A stretch of DNA of 64,000 bases from Rosenbergiella nectarea (GTDB lineage Bacteria; Pseudomonadota; Gammaproteobacteria; Enterobacterales; Enterobacteriaceae): assembly GCF_900111105.1 (NCBI RefSeq), contig NZ_FOGC01000011.1, positions 62,001 to 126,000 of the forward strand. The letters are read 5' to 3'. The position numbers were made by a program, and so were the translations under genes. The notes under the pieces are model-generated. The model was not told where the DNA came from and searched no databases. It worked only from the letters and a program-made list of their open reading frames with translations. This document shows positions 37,784 to 47,076 of the stretch, piece by piece. Each line of letters starts with the position of its first letter. Within the stretch, counting starts at the first letter, position 1.

Positions 37784-38302
37784 CTAAGTAGGGACTTCAC
37801 AAAAATACTCACTCGCCAGCTTCGACATCATAATCGTATCCTGGTAGCGCCCATTCTTTAAGGCGGCTTGTCGCTGAGTCCCTTCCACTACGAATCCTAA
37901 ATGCTGATACAGTGCAATAGCGGCTTGATTGTCGGTGAATACACTTAATTCAACGCGTTGCGCGGCTAACCAATTAAAGGCGTAGTCTAAGCCAAAATCG
38001 ATTAACTGCCGGGCAATCCCACGACGAGTATAATGGCTATCGACGGTAATGCCGAAGGACACCACGTGTCTAAGCCTAACGACTTTCTGCGTGAATAAGG
38101 TGATGTTCCCCACCACCAGCCCATCCAGTTCGGCGACGAAACCGATATGTCCAACATTGGGATAATTGATAATCTTTTGTTCCCAAAGCTCTACAGAGGG
38201 ACAAGGCAATTGTAAGGTATTTTGTTGAGTAGCAGGTTGGCTATAGATTTCAGCTAAGCGTGCAGCATCTTCTCGAGTCACCGCACGAATGTTAACGCTC
38301 AT
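37784..38302 (-). CDS. GNAT N-acetyltransferase, YhhY-like
   Basis: 172 residues. GNAT fold with the acetyl-CoA loop HYTRRGIARQLIDFGLDYA. The NTLQLPCPS segment, FGITVDSHYTRRGIA and RVELSVFTDNQAAIALYQHLGF match E. coli YhhY (AaT), which acetylates phenylalanine and methionine. Separate gene; divergent neighbours are not linked to it. Confidence 0.8.
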   Translation of the reverse strand: MSVNIRAVTREDAARLAEIYSQPATQQNTLQLPCPSVELWEQKIINYPNVGHIGFVAELDGLVVGNITLFTQKVVRLRHVVSFGITVDSHYTRRGIARQLIDFGLDYAFNWLAAQRVELSVFTDNQAAIALYQHLGFVVEGTQRQAALKNGRYQDTIMMSKLASEYFCEVPT

Positions 38303-38428
38303 GAGTCATCCTCTTAAGAAATACTAATCCATATCAGAGCGTCAGGCTTCGCACAAGCGTAGCTAGCATCCCACCTTTCAACGAGGTAATGCTAGCCAGT
38401 TTACCTATTGCCATTGATCTAGAGAGGT

Positions 38429-39283
38429 TTAGCGGCCGTTGGGCGTTTCGGGGTCAATTTCATAGGCTTTCTGTACCAATGGGTGACGCGAAGTCTCAGT
38501 CGTCACTTCCCGAGTCCATACCTCTTTCATCTGCTGTTGCGTCACTTCGATAATCTCAGCCGGCACGACATTGCGATACTGAGTGATCTCACCACTGACG
38601 ACTCTTGCTATAACATCTGACACTTGGAAAGGATGGTATTGTTCATGAGGGAAGGCGATTTCCTCGTAATCAAATACTGTATCAATTTTGTCTTCTGGCC
38701 ACCAGTGTGTCCAGGCTTCGAACATTCTGTCATTAAAGCCAGTAAGGATAGGACCCGGGTTGACTGTGGCAACTTGCACGCCAAACTCTTGTAACTCGCT
38801 GTTCAACGCCTCGGCGAACCCTTCCAAAGCATGTTTCGATGCGGAGTATGCGCCCGCGAAGGGGTCAGTAGTAATACCGGCTACTGAAGAGATAAAGACA
38901 ATCTTCCCCTGTTTTTTCTCGACAAACTGACGAGCAAAATGTTGGGTCAACAGTATTGTCCCAAAGACGTTGACTTCAAATTGGCGACGAAGTTTATCTT
39001 CGGGTAAATCGACGACTGCACCGCCTTCCGAAATCCCGGCATTATTGACCAGCACATCGATCGACCACTGCGCAGCGCGGAGTCGATCGTTTTCATCACT
39101 AATATCGAGCTTTTCGACTTGAAGGGTCAATCCAAGTGCATGTGCCTCATTCTTCAGGGGTTGGATCTGCGCCACGATTTCTGTGGTCGCAATAACATCG
39201 TAACCTTGCTTAGCCAGAAGAAAGGCGCTTTCTCGGCCAAATCCACTCCCAGCTCCGGTGATCAATACCGTTTTCTTGCTCAT
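38429..39283 (-). CDS. Short-chain dehydrogenase/reductase
   Basis: 284 residues, classical SDR: cofactor motif TGAGSGFG (9-16), NNAG (80-83), catalytic Ser133, Tyr146 and Lys150 (YSASK). The length and the PGPILTGF segment are typical of bacterial oxidoreductases of unknown substrate. It is divergent from ahr, with a shared promoter region of about 215 bp. Confidence 0.85.
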   Translation of the reverse strand: MSKKTVLITGAGSGFGRESAFLLAKQGYDVIATTEIVAQIQPLKNEAHALGLTLQVEKLDISDENDRLRAAQWSIDVLVNNAGISEGGAVVDLPEDKLRRQFEVNVFGTILLTQHFARQFVEKKQGKIVFISSVAGITTDPFAGAYSASKHALEGFAEALNSELQEFGVQVATVNPGPILTGFNDRMFEAWTHWWPEDKIDTVFDYEEIAFPHEQYHPFQVSDVIARVVSGEITQYRNVVPAEIIEVTQQQMKEVWTREVTTETSRHPLVQKAYEIDPETPNGR

Positions 39284-39499
39284 GATGTCTCCTAACTAAA
39301 AGGTACTTTCGACTTGGCGCGGGTCAGCCATGACAGCCGCTCGATAGATATTTACGCTACCTTTAAGGCTAGTGTACCCATTGGTATTGCGCAACTTGCC
39401 GCACAAAGTGGCTTTGTCAGCTACACTTTCACGGTGGCAAAATATCACTTCAGTTATTCTGTCTAATTTTTGATACTTATCACCAAAATGGAAAAAGAG

Positions 39500-40516
39500 A
39501 TGAAAATAAAAAGCTATGCTGCTCCTGCTGCCGGTAAACCTTTAGAATTTTACGAATACGATGCAGCACCACTCGGTGAAGAAGAAGTCGAAGTCACAGT
39601 TGATTATTGTGGTCTGTGCCACTCGGATTTATCGATGATCGACAACGAATGGGGGATTTCAAGCTACCCCCTGATTGCGGGTCATGAGGTCTCAGGCCGT
39701 GTCTCTGCCTTAGGTGAAAGTGCCAAAAATAAAGGTCTGAAAATTGGTCAAGCGGTTGGGATTGGTTGGTCAGCGAAGAGTTGTTTACACTGCGACGCAT
39801 GTATCCGCGGTAATCACTCAAACTGTGAATCGGGTGCGACCCCAACCATCTTAAACCGTGGTGGTTTCGCTGAAAAAATTCGCGCGGACTGGCAGTGGGT
39901 AATCCCTTTACCTGAAGCATTAGATCCAACCCTCGCCGGTCCATTATTATGTGGCGGTATTACCGTGTTTAAACCACTGTTGATGAGCCAAATCAATGCC
40001 ATGAGCCGTGTTGGGGTTATCGGTATTGGTGGATTGGGACATTTAGCGGTTAAATTACTTAAAGCGCTGGGTGCAGAGGTTGTCGCCTTTAGTTCAAATC
40101 CAAGTAAGAAAGAATCTATCCTAGAGTTAGGCGCTGACGAAGTCGTTAATAGCCGTGACGCAGAAGCGTTGAAAGCCCAAGCAGGCCGTTTCGATTTAAT
40201 TATCAGCACCGTTGCGGTGGATCTGGATTGGAAACCTTACTTCGATGCGCTTGCCCCAGAAGGCAAATTCCATACCGTCGGCGCGGTGATGAAACCTATT
40301 CAGGTTGCTGCCTTTGATCTGATTGCCGGCGATAAATCAATTGGCGGATCGTCAACGGGTTCACCGGGCGAATTACGTTCACTACTGAAACTGGCAGCAC
40401 GTAAAAAAATCACGCCAAAAATCGAAACCTTCCCGATGTCTAAAATCAATGATGCATTAGATCATCTTCGCGCCGGCAAAGCGAACTTTCGTGTTGTCCT
40501 GAAAGCGGATTTCTAA
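39500..40516 (+). CDS. ahr: NADPH-dependent aldehyde reductase Ahr (YjgB)
   Basis: 338 residues (E. coli Ahr 339), zinc-dependent medium-chain dehydrogenase of the cinnamyl-alcohol type. Catalytic zinc ligands Cys40 (GLCHSD), His62 (GHE) and Cys151 (LLCGGIT); structural zinc Cys95, 98, 101, 109; Rossmann GIGGLG at 175-180. Reduces a wide range of aldehydes to alcohols. ATG 39500 is chosen (GGAAAAAGAG upstream); a longer frame from 39470 lacks family support. Confidence 0.9.
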   Translation: MKIKSYAAPAAGKPLEFYEYDAAPLGEEEVEVTVDYCGLCHSDLSMIDNEWGISSYPLIAGHEVSGRVSALGESAKNKGLKIGQAVGIGWSAKSCLHCDACIRGNHSNCESGATPTILNRGGFAEKIRADWQWVIPLPEALDPTLAGPLLCGGITVFKPLLMSQINAMSRVGVIGIGGLGHLAVKLLKALGAEVVAFSSNPSKKESILELGADEVVNSRDAEALKAQAGRFDLIISTVAVDLDWKPYFDALAPEGKFHTVGAVMKPIQVAAFDLIAGDKSIGGSSTGSPGELRSLLKLAARKKITPKIETFPMSKINDALDHLRAGKANFRVVLKADF

Positions 40517-40523
40517 TCTATAT

Positions 40524-40546
40524 GACGGGGAGGCACCCTCCCCGTC
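40524..40546 (+). terminator. Strong hairpin after ahr
   Basis: Nine-base stem GACGGGGAG / CTCCCCGTC with a five-base loop, eight bases after the ahr stop. Only two T's follow, so termination efficiency is uncertain. Confidence 0.6.
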
Positions 40547-40681
40547 TTACGATTACGCCCTGTTGGCTGCTACTCTCTCTCTCACTTCAATTAAATTTTC
40601 TTTTTCTCAGCATAAGTTACTTGAATTTTACATCACTTATGTCCACATTAGCCTGTGTCCTTAACTCTTTGCTAGTGGTAG

Positions 40682-41116
40682 ATGACTGTGAAAATTGAGC
40701 CGATTACTCTTGAACAATGTTTAGATCTCCGCCAACACGTCCTATGGCCGGATCGCCCTCGTGAATCGTTACGCTTAGCGGAAGACAACGATGATACGGC
40801 TCGACATTTTGGCTTATTCGTTCAGGATAAGTTAATCAGCTGTGTTTCATTATTTATGACGAATAATGACTGCTGGGTCATTCGTAAATTCGCCACCTTA
40901 GAGGAATACCAGTCTCGCGGGTATGGTACTCAGCTGCTACAACAGACCTTAGCGATTGTTGACCAGGCTGGGATTAAAAAAGTGAGTCTTGATAGTCGTC
41001 GTACCGCGATCCGTTTCTATCAGAAGTCGGGCTTTCAGATCTGTAGCGAGCCGTTTATCAAAGACGGTGTGGAATTCGTTAAGATGCAGCGCTATACCGA
41101 CCTAAGCTTACAATAA
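40682..41116 (+). CDS. GNAT family N-acetyltransferase
   Basis: 144 residues. Acetyl-CoA loop in EYQSRGYGTQLLQQTL, followed by SLDSRRTAIRFYQKSGFQ, the usual motif B. Substrate unknown. Single gene between ahr and the T6SS cluster. Confidence 0.8.
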   Translation: MTVKIEPITLEQCLDLRQHVLWPDRPRESLRLAEDNDDTARHFGLFVQDKLISCVSLFMTNNDCWVIRKFATLEEYQSRGYGTQLLQQTLAIVDQAGIKKVSLDSRRTAIRFYQKSGFQICSEPFIKDGVEFVKMQRYTDLSLQ

Positions 41117-41555
41117 AATTATACTTATTTTTCGTCCGCTAAGTTTATTCATAACGTCGCAGCGGTTAACGCTGCGATTGCCACCCTAACGGACAACAAT
41201 TTACCCCCTGCATTGTCTGTTAAAGTTGCTACGGCACTAATACAGGCGTATCAGCGCGTTGTTAGACGCCTGTTCAGGCTTCCACTGCTTGCAGTGAAAA
41301 TCGATACTATCTGCCGTTCACGATACCGATGTGTTCTTTCTCATCAACGTTGCTGTTGGGCTGAATTCGATCCGCCCATACCCAAGTACAGGCTCTTTTT
41401 CATCAACTCATCAGACACTTTGCATAGTGATATTAGCCGGTACGTTTAGGTTCCTTATGCTAATCGCTCCTAAACAGATGATGTACAGACATCTTGTTTG
41501 ATCGGTTTTTGACTCAGATCTTTAGCCTTGGTGATTCCAATGCCGCAACGTTTTG
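41117..41555. other. 439 bp between the GNAT gene and the T6SS cluster
   Basis: No convincing gene. A perfect 7-bp hairpin (CGCAGCG / CGCTGCG, 41158-41176) lacks a T-run. The 78-codon plus-strand frame at 41213 has no ribosome site and no recognisable protein pattern. Confidence 0.5.
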
Positions 41556-43019
41556 TCACTCCTCTAGGCCCCCTCTGCTATTCGTCACGCTATTTTCCTG
41601 CGCCAGCCTGAAAATTTGCGCCCGAAGGTGTTGCTCGACCTGCCGTACCTGCTGCTGACGCTGTAACGAGTCATTGGGCAACTGATTTAATAGACGAAGC
41701 TTTTCCTCCACTGGCACGGTCTGCCTGAAGCTTGTCATCATGCCAAAGACCTGCGATTTAAGTTCACTGACGGTAAGGTATTTTCCCTTCTGACCGTCAA
41801 GGGCATCCAATTTATCGGCCAGGGCCTGAAGCTGCATCATGCCTCGATGCCAGCCATTCAATGCATCCTTGGACAAGGCTAAGACCTGAAGCTGTTGCTG
41901 CCACTGCTGCATCAGGGGCTTAGCCTGCTCTGGGTACAACGCCTGAACCTGTTCGATCAGTTTTCTACTAAAGTCAATATTCCAGTCTGGCGGCAAGCTA
42001 TCCATTCGGACAAGCTGCTGCTGTGTTTGAGCGATAAGGTCATACGGTAATGGAGTTTGCAGACGCAAGATAGCCAATTGTTCAGAGGTTAGAATGACAG
42101 GCAATGGGGCTAATGAAGCCGCTAGCTGAATCTGTAAGGGATCTTGCCGGTAAATAAACTTCCAGCTCCACGTGGCGGCAGTCGTGATTACCAGCATGGT
42201 AAACATCCCGGCAGCAAAGAATATCCATTTCTTTAGCGTAGTGGACACTGCTGCCTGCGTATCCACGTTAGGCTGCTGTTCCGGTTGCGCGACATATACC
42301 CACTTAACGGTATTGCCTGCTAGCGGAATAGCTTCACTCGGATCAACGGTAATCTCTCCCATGGAGGCGGAGACTGTCTCATCATTCATCGCAACGGCAG
42401 ATAACACAATCTCTGGTTGAACTGTCGCCCCGGAATGGGGAATATCCTCACTGTTTTTCAACCGAATAGCACTATTCTGCAGCAGGATACGCAACGTCTC
42501 GAGCTGACTCAGAGGCTTAAGTTCTTGACGCTGTAACACCTCCCCCAGTGTGATAACCCGTTGCTCCGCCTGGTACAATTGACTGAGGTCACTATCGTTC
42601 AGCGTAAGCGATCGTATTCGTTGATGCAGCCGCTGAAACAGACTACAGAGAATTTCCATGCGCGCGTGGATTGGCTGAGGCCACAGGCTTGCCCATTGAT
42701 GACTTATTAGTGCCACAAGTATTGCCAGCCCTTCATTAAGCCCGGTTAAGCCGGCCAATTGCGTACGTGCAAGCGTATACCAGGCCGCTGTCTGTAGCTC
42801 TACCCCATTTTGCTCAAACAATGAGAGACAGCGTTTTTCAACATACTGCCAGTTCACATCTGGACGAGCCGGATGCGTCAGCTTGCTCAGTTCATCGCGC
42901 AGGGCAGCATAATCCGGCAGCATGCGCGGGTCGCTGCCGGTGTGAATTTTACGTAGGGTGAGGTTATTCATGATCAGTGATCCCTCTGCTCGTGAAGTTG
43001 CATTATTGGCAGATAACAT
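41556..43019 (-). CDS. tagA: TssA-like membrane protein TagA/VasL of the T6SS
   Basis: 487 residues. An N-terminal ImpA_N-type domain (HTGSDPRMLPDYAALRDEL, DVNWQYVEKRCLSLFEQ) is followed by one membrane helix (LKKWIFFAAGMFTMLVITTAATWSW region) and a helical VasL-type C-terminus. TagA/VasL proteins cap or stop sheath growth at the far membrane. ATG 43019 has a GGGAGG site six bases upstream; a later ATG at 42971 is weaker. Last gene of the leftward T6SS operon. Confidence 0.8.
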   Translation of the reverse strand: MLSANNATSRAEGSLIMNNLTLRKIHTGSDPRMLPDYAALRDELSKLTHPARPDVNWQYVEKRCLSLFEQNGVELQTAAWYTLARTQLAGLTGLNEGLAILVALISHQWASLWPQPIHARMEILCSLFQRLHQRIRSLTLNDSDLSQLYQAEQRVITLGEVLQRQELKPLSQLETLRILLQNSAIRLKNSEDIPHSGATVQPEIVLSAVAMNDETVSASMGEITVDPSEAIPLAGNTVKWVYVAQPEQQPNVDTQAAVSTTLKKWIFFAAGMFTMLVITTAATWSWKFIYRQDPLQIQLAASLAPLPVILTSEQLAILRLQTPLPYDLIAQTQQQLVRMDSLPPDWNIDFSRKLIEQVQALYPEQAKPLMQQWQQQLQVLALSKDALNGWHRGMMQLQALADKLDALDGQKGKYLTVSELKSQVFGMMTSFRQTVPVEEKLRLLNQLPNDSLQRQQQVRQVEQHLRAQIFRLAQENSVTNSRGGLEE

Positions 43020-43075
43020 GCTGACCTCCCGGCCTAACTTATACGGGTAAACCTGTCCGCACGAGCTGTTTCGCC

Positions 43076-43531
43076 TTAGAGAGGTGTGGCAGTGTCGAGA
43101 TAGTGGTGGTGTTTTAAATGTCGCAAGAGAACACGCCCCTCTGGGGCAAACTCAGTGCCATAGCGTACGAGGCCAATGCCCCAGAGTTCAGCATCTATCG
43201 CATAACGCAATTCTCCGGGGACATTCTGCTGCTGCAGAACAACCGATATTTTTTTTAGGCGTGGCTCATAATGAAGTAAAACCGCAGACAGCGTGCCTTG
43301 CAGATCATGGGCGGTACCCGGCATACCCTGCAGGATTTTTGTCATATCGGGCAGGCCATAGTCGGGCAAATGTGCCAGCGTTCCAGCACGACAGTTAAGG
43401 ATGCGCTGCATGTTATCAAGCACGGATAGAATGACCTGATTTTGTTCACTGACCTGATGGAGAGCGAGACCGCCGGTGAAGTTTCCGGTCAGTATTTCAT
43501 ACAACGAAGGCGTGTTGTGTCCTTGAGTCAT
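43076..43531 (-). CDS. tssE: T6SS baseplate subunit TssE
   Basis: 151 residues, gp25-like. Motifs SLYEILTGNF, VLDNMQRILNCRAGTLAHLPDYGLPD and the C-terminal FRYAIDAEL-like block (ELRYAIDAELWG) are typical. TssE forms the baseplate wedge with TssF and TssG and nucleates the sheath. It overlaps the tssJ stop by one base (TAATG). Confidence 0.92.
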   Translation of the reverse strand: MTQGHNTPSLYEILTGNFTGGLALHQVSEQNQVILSVLDNMQRILNCRAGTLAHLPDYGLPDMTKILQGMPGTAHDLQGTLSAVLLHYEPRLKKISVVLQQQNVPGELRYAIDAELWGIGLVRYGTEFAPEGRVLLRHLKHHHYLDTATPL

Positions 43532-44076
43532 TAGTCGTCCTTGAGCGGTTGCAGTGTCAGATGGTTATTCCCCGCTTCCAGAATACGCGGCTTATCCGGG
43601 TCGAGGTCTTCGCGCCCAATCACCTGCTTCCAGGTGTTATTGACCATATCCGGGTGACGGAAAAGCCCCACCACCGCCACATACTTCGCCTCTTCTTCCA
43701 TCGGCATATTCAGGTTCGCATCGCCGCCGGGCTTCACGACCACATCCCGGGTGGCCAGCAGGTCAGCTTTCAAAATGCTTTCTCCGCCTTTCAGCAGCTG
43801 CTGGTAGACCGTCTTATCGAAGGTTTTACAGTCTTTTAACTGGTAAACGCGAATTATAACCGGTTCAGACAGTGAGTTACTCTCGCGAGCATCGGTATTT
43901 AGCGCTTCACGGGCGGTGAAATCCAGGCGCAGCACCTTGATTTTTTTGTAGAACACGGCGTTAAACGCCGATTTAGTGCCATCGGTGACGCGCTGCGTCA
44001 CCCCGCAGCCTGCCAGGCTGAATGCCAGCAGCGGTAGCAGCCAGCGCGTGGTTTTAGTTAAACTTGTATGTAACAC
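43531..44076 (-). CDS. tssJ: T6SS outer-membrane lipoprotein TssJ
   Basis: 181 residues from a GTG at 44076 (AAGGAAACC upstream). Signal peptide with lipobox LAGC (Cys24); the beta-sandwich domain includes SLSEPVIIRVYQL. TssJ anchors the TssLM membrane complex by binding the periplasmic end of TssM. Longer starts to 44193 would be inside tssG and lack a signal peptide. The gene overlaps tssG by 23 bases. Confidence 0.9.
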   Translation of the reverse strand: MLHTSLTKTTRWLLPLLAFSLAGCGVTQRVTDGTKSAFNAVFYKKIKVLRLDFTAREALNTDARESNSLSEPVIIRVYQLKDCKTFDKTVYQQLLKGGESILKADLLATRDVVVKPGGDANLNMPMEEEAKYVAVVGLFRHPDMVNNTWKQVIGREDLDPDKPRILEAGNNHLTLQPLKDD

Positions 44077-45139
44077 ATCGGTTTCCTTGTTGTGGTGTTG
44101 CCGGCTGCAGGCCGGTGTAATAGCCCAGTTCCGTCGTGAAGGTCTGCGGGATATCGTCCGGGAGGCCTTCGTCTTCCGCGCCCAGCACGCCATTCATCCC
44201 CAGCCAAAAGTGGCGTTCACCGAGTGGCGGCGCGGCCAGCAGACGGGTGGCGGTGGTCAGGGTGATTTTTGCCTTGAAGCGCCAGCCCAGATACACCCGC
44301 AGCATCACGAGAAAGTCCTGATACAGCAGGCCGTCCGGTTTCCAGCCCTGTGATTCCTGTTCGTTGGCTGTCGCAAGCGCAATCAGTAACTGGCTGTTAG
44401 CATCCATGGCTTCTTCACCCAGATGCGTGTTGCCATCTAGAAGAAAATCGTCATCACCGTAAAAGCCCAGTGGCTGACTGACCTCTACCGGGCGCAGACA
44501 GTATGGGCTGACCTTGACAGTGGTATCTGGAGCCAGTAGCGTCACCAGTGCCTGCATCCCCTCCTGGGTTTTACCTGGCTGCTGCAATACGCCCAGCAGT
44601 GACAGAAAACGGGATATCGGGGTGGCGATGTGCTCTGCAGTGCCCGGAATGCCCAGCCCCACTAGGCCAAGCAGCGACTGCGAAATACTGTCGGTACCGC
44701 CGGGCTCGAACGTGGCTGGGTAAGAGTATTTACGCCAGATGCGATAGAACTGCGTCAGGATGCGGTGGCTAAAGATATCTAGAAAGCCCTGAAGCGCCTC
44801 GTGCCCTTCGCGACGCTGGGTGATGTCATCCAGGTAGGCCGTTGGTAAGGGGGAATCGACACCGTACATCCCCATAAAGGTCGTGCGGATGAGCGGTGGC
44901 CTGCTGTCATCATCCTCGTCATATTCGATAGCCTTCAGCTCGCTCGCCGGGAAGCCCATCCCCGGATGCGGCGCAAATCGCACGGGATCATCCGCAGGGT
45001 GGCTGGTCGATCCCATTAGCGGACGGGCCGGATTACGTTTCTCCAGCAGCTGGCATAAACGATAAAAGTTGATACGATGAAGGTCGGCTTCCAGCCGCGG
45101 GGTCAGCCGGGAATGCGGCGGTTGTGCTTCTCTTCCCAT
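44054..45139 (-). CDS. tssG: T6SS baseplate subunit TssG
   Basis: 361 residues, ImpH/VasB family. Conserved LEADLHRINFYRLCQLLEKRN, PVRFAPHPGMGFPASE, TFMGMYGVDSPLPTAYLDDI and the FLDIFSHRILTQFYRIWRK region. Forms the TssFG core of the baseplate that holds VgrG. It overlaps the tssF 3' end by 37 bp. Confidence 0.94.
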   Translation of the reverse strand: MGREAQPPHSRLTPRLEADLHRINFYRLCQLLEKRNPARPLMGSTSHPADDPVRFAPHPGMGFPASELKAIEYDEDDDSRPPLIRTTFMGMYGVDSPLPTAYLDDITQRREGHEALQGFLDIFSHRILTQFYRIWRKYSYPATFEPGGTDSISQSLLGLVGLGIPGTAEHIATPISRFLSLLGVLQQPGKTQEGMQALVTLLAPDTTVKVSPYCLRPVEVSQPLGFYGDDDFLLDGNTHLGEEAMDANSQLLIALATANEQESQGWKPDGLLYQDFLVMLRVYLGWRFKAKITLTTATRLLAAPPLGERHFWLGMNGVLGAEDEGLPDDIPQTFTTELGYYTGLQPATPQQGNRCVTYKFN

Positions 45140-46857
45140 TCTAGGCGCTCTCCGGTTGGTTGCAGGATGATAATCAAACGGTTAAACAGATAAATGTCGG
45201 TGTAGAGCGCGAAGAAGCGGCTCAGCATCTCGCCAAACAGGCAGATATCGCCACGTCCGGCAAAGCCGTGACTGTTCAGCGTCACCTCTATCTGCACGCC
45301 GCGAACCAGATAGCCCTGCTCGAAACGCTCGATCTCGCTGTGCTGCACGTCAATGATGGATTCTAGGCGGCGGCGGTTCATCTCGCTGTCGGTCCATTCG
45401 TACAGCGCCAGGGTGCCACGCAGCACATCGGCATTATCCATCATCGACAGGAATCCGCTGCCGAGGTGACTTAGCACCCGCCAGTGAAAACGGTCTTGCG
45501 CCGGCGGATAACAGGGCAGGGTCGGCGCACACAGGTTATGTACCGCAATACTGGCCGAGGTAGTTTTCATTACCATATCGAGCACCGTGCTCTGCAGTGC
45601 TCGTCGAGGCAACTGACCGTTAGTACCCGTGAGCGTCAGCGACAGGGTTTCGTCTTCCGGAACCGTGTGGTTATCAAAGGCTTCACCGCCAAGGATAAGC
45701 CAAGTGTTATGCAGACCCGACAGGCCACGGCGCACACGGCTGTGATAGTAATATTCCGGCGCTTCATGGCGCATCATTCCGCCTTTGTGGCGGAAGCTCG
45801 AAAATGGCACGTAGGTATGCTGGCTCGATGACATCACCGAATCCACCGCGTAAACCTCGGTATGGCCATCCTGCACGCGCATCGGTCGCAGCATATATTC
45901 TGTCTGCAGGGAGTTGAGCGTCAGCGGGTCGGATTCCAGCGGGAACAGATTAATGACCGGCACACAGTTCAGGCGCAGATGCTTTTCGGTAAAGCTGAAG
46001 TCATGCTCCCAGCGCTCCACCAGTACCACGTCGATTTCAAACCATGGGAGCTCAGCCGGAAAGACCACGGTCTCCAGTCCACGCAGCCCTGTGAACATGA
46101 ATTTCTCACGGAAGGTGAAGTACTCTAGCAGCAGCTGGTAGCCGCTAAAGCTGCTGCTTCCCTTCGGCCACAGGTCATCATCATCGCCAAATCCCAGCGC
46201 GGTGAAATATCCGTCGAGCGGTCTTCTATCCATATCACCCGGCATCCGCAACCAGAGGTACGCCGTGTTCAGGGTAAAGGCCTCATGCATGGCGCAGGCC
46301 AACGGGGCGTCTGCGTTGAAGTAGAACGGGAGCTGGCTGAGGTCGACCCGGCTCCAGTCGGCGAGATGGCTGCAGTTAAAGCGTATCGTGATGACCGAAC
46401 GGCCATCCGGATCAGTCGCCAGTCGGACACTCTCAAGCGACAATGGTTGAAGGGTAATCTCTTTGGTGGTGGTGTACCGGCAACGCGTACCCTTCTCACC
46501 GATCGGCCGTGAGTTCACCTCAAAGCCTTTAACGATGCGCATCTGCTCTTTCATCTCACGCCAGTCAGGGGTGAACTCCACCACCGACATTGACGGAATG
46601 GTACGCAGATAATGCGGCCACAGTAGGCTGACCAGCCCTTCGGTCAGTTCAGGCAGGTCGTCGTCAAGCTTCTCACGCAGGCGGCCCATCAAGAAGGCAA
46701 AGCCCTCGAAAAGTCGCTCTACGTAAGGGTCGCGCGCGCCCGCTTTATCGAGATTAAGCATTGCCGCCTGCTCGGGATGAGCGCGGGCAAACTCTTCACC
46801 GGCTTCCAGCAGGTAGCGCATTTCAGCGTCATAATAACGCAGGGTTAAATCATCCAT
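45103..46857 (-). CDS. tssF: T6SS baseplate subunit TssF
   Basis: 584 residues, ImpG/VasA family. The start MDDLTLRYYDAEMRYLLEAGEEFARAHP, PYVERLFEGFAFLMGRLREKLDDDLPELTE and FFALYTDIYLFNRLIIIL near the end are diagnostic. Two copies per wedge join TssG and TssE. A short gene-free stretch with a PAAR-like relic separates it from tssA. Confidence 0.95.
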   Translation of the reverse strand: MDDLTLRYYDAEMRYLLEAGEEFARAHPEQAAMLNLDKAGARDPYVERLFEGFAFLMGRLREKLDDDLPELTEGLVSLLWPHYLRTIPSMSVVEFTPDWREMKEQMRIVKGFEVNSRPIGEKGTRCRYTTTKEITLQPLSLESVRLATDPDGRSVITIRFNCSHLADWSRVDLSQLPFYFNADAPLACAMHEAFTLNTAYLWLRMPGDMDRRPLDGYFTALGFGDDDDLWPKGSSSFSGYQLLLEYFTFREKFMFTGLRGLETVVFPAELPWFEIDVVLVERWEHDFSFTEKHLRLNCVPVINLFPLESDPLTLNSLQTEYMLRPMRVQDGHTEVYAVDSVMSSSQHTYVPFSSFRHKGGMMRHEAPEYYYHSRVRRGLSGLHNTWLILGGEAFDNHTVPEDETLSLTLTGTNGQLPRRALQSTVLDMVMKTTSASIAVHNLCAPTLPCYPPAQDRFHWRVLSHLGSGFLSMMDNADVLRGTLALYEWTDSEMNRRRLESIIDVQHSEIERFEQGYLVRGVQIEVTLNSHGFAGRGDICLFGEMLSRFFALYTDIYLFNRLIIILQPTGERLEWEEKHNRRIPG

Positions 46858-47043
46858 ATTTATTCTGCTTAGTTAATTGATGCATGGTAAACACTGAAGC
46901 AGACTCCAGGAGTCTGGCACGGGTAATCATAGAGTTAAGAGAACCATCAATGCTGAATACAGAGGGATGGTGCTTTCAGAATCTTGCGAATTCCTGGATA
47001 TCCACTTATCGCCCTGCACCAGGTAAAAGCCTTCTGCTGCCAT
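46850..47043 (-). pseudogene. PAAR-like relic between tssA and tssF
   Basis: ATG 47043 has a good site (AAAGGAAGG). The peptide MAAEGFYLVQGDK has the start of T6SS PAAR spike-tip proteins, but the following TTCGG zinc region is missing; the frame ends at 46927 after 38 codons. Another frame (IDGSLNSMITRARLLE) continues to overlap the tssF start. It looks like a PAAR gene with an internal deletion; only the first dozen residues support this. Confidence 0.38.
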
Positions 47044-47076
47044 ACGTTTCCTTCCTTTCGCTTAATTCAGTCTAGG

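Noticed and set aside
41158-41176. Terminator after the second GNAT gene
   Set aside because: Perfect hairpin but no T-run and 42 bp from the stop; left as an unassigned structure.
41213-41449. 78-codon plus-strand gene before the T6SS cluster
   Set aside because: No ribosome site, no recognisable pattern, unusual composition; probably chance.
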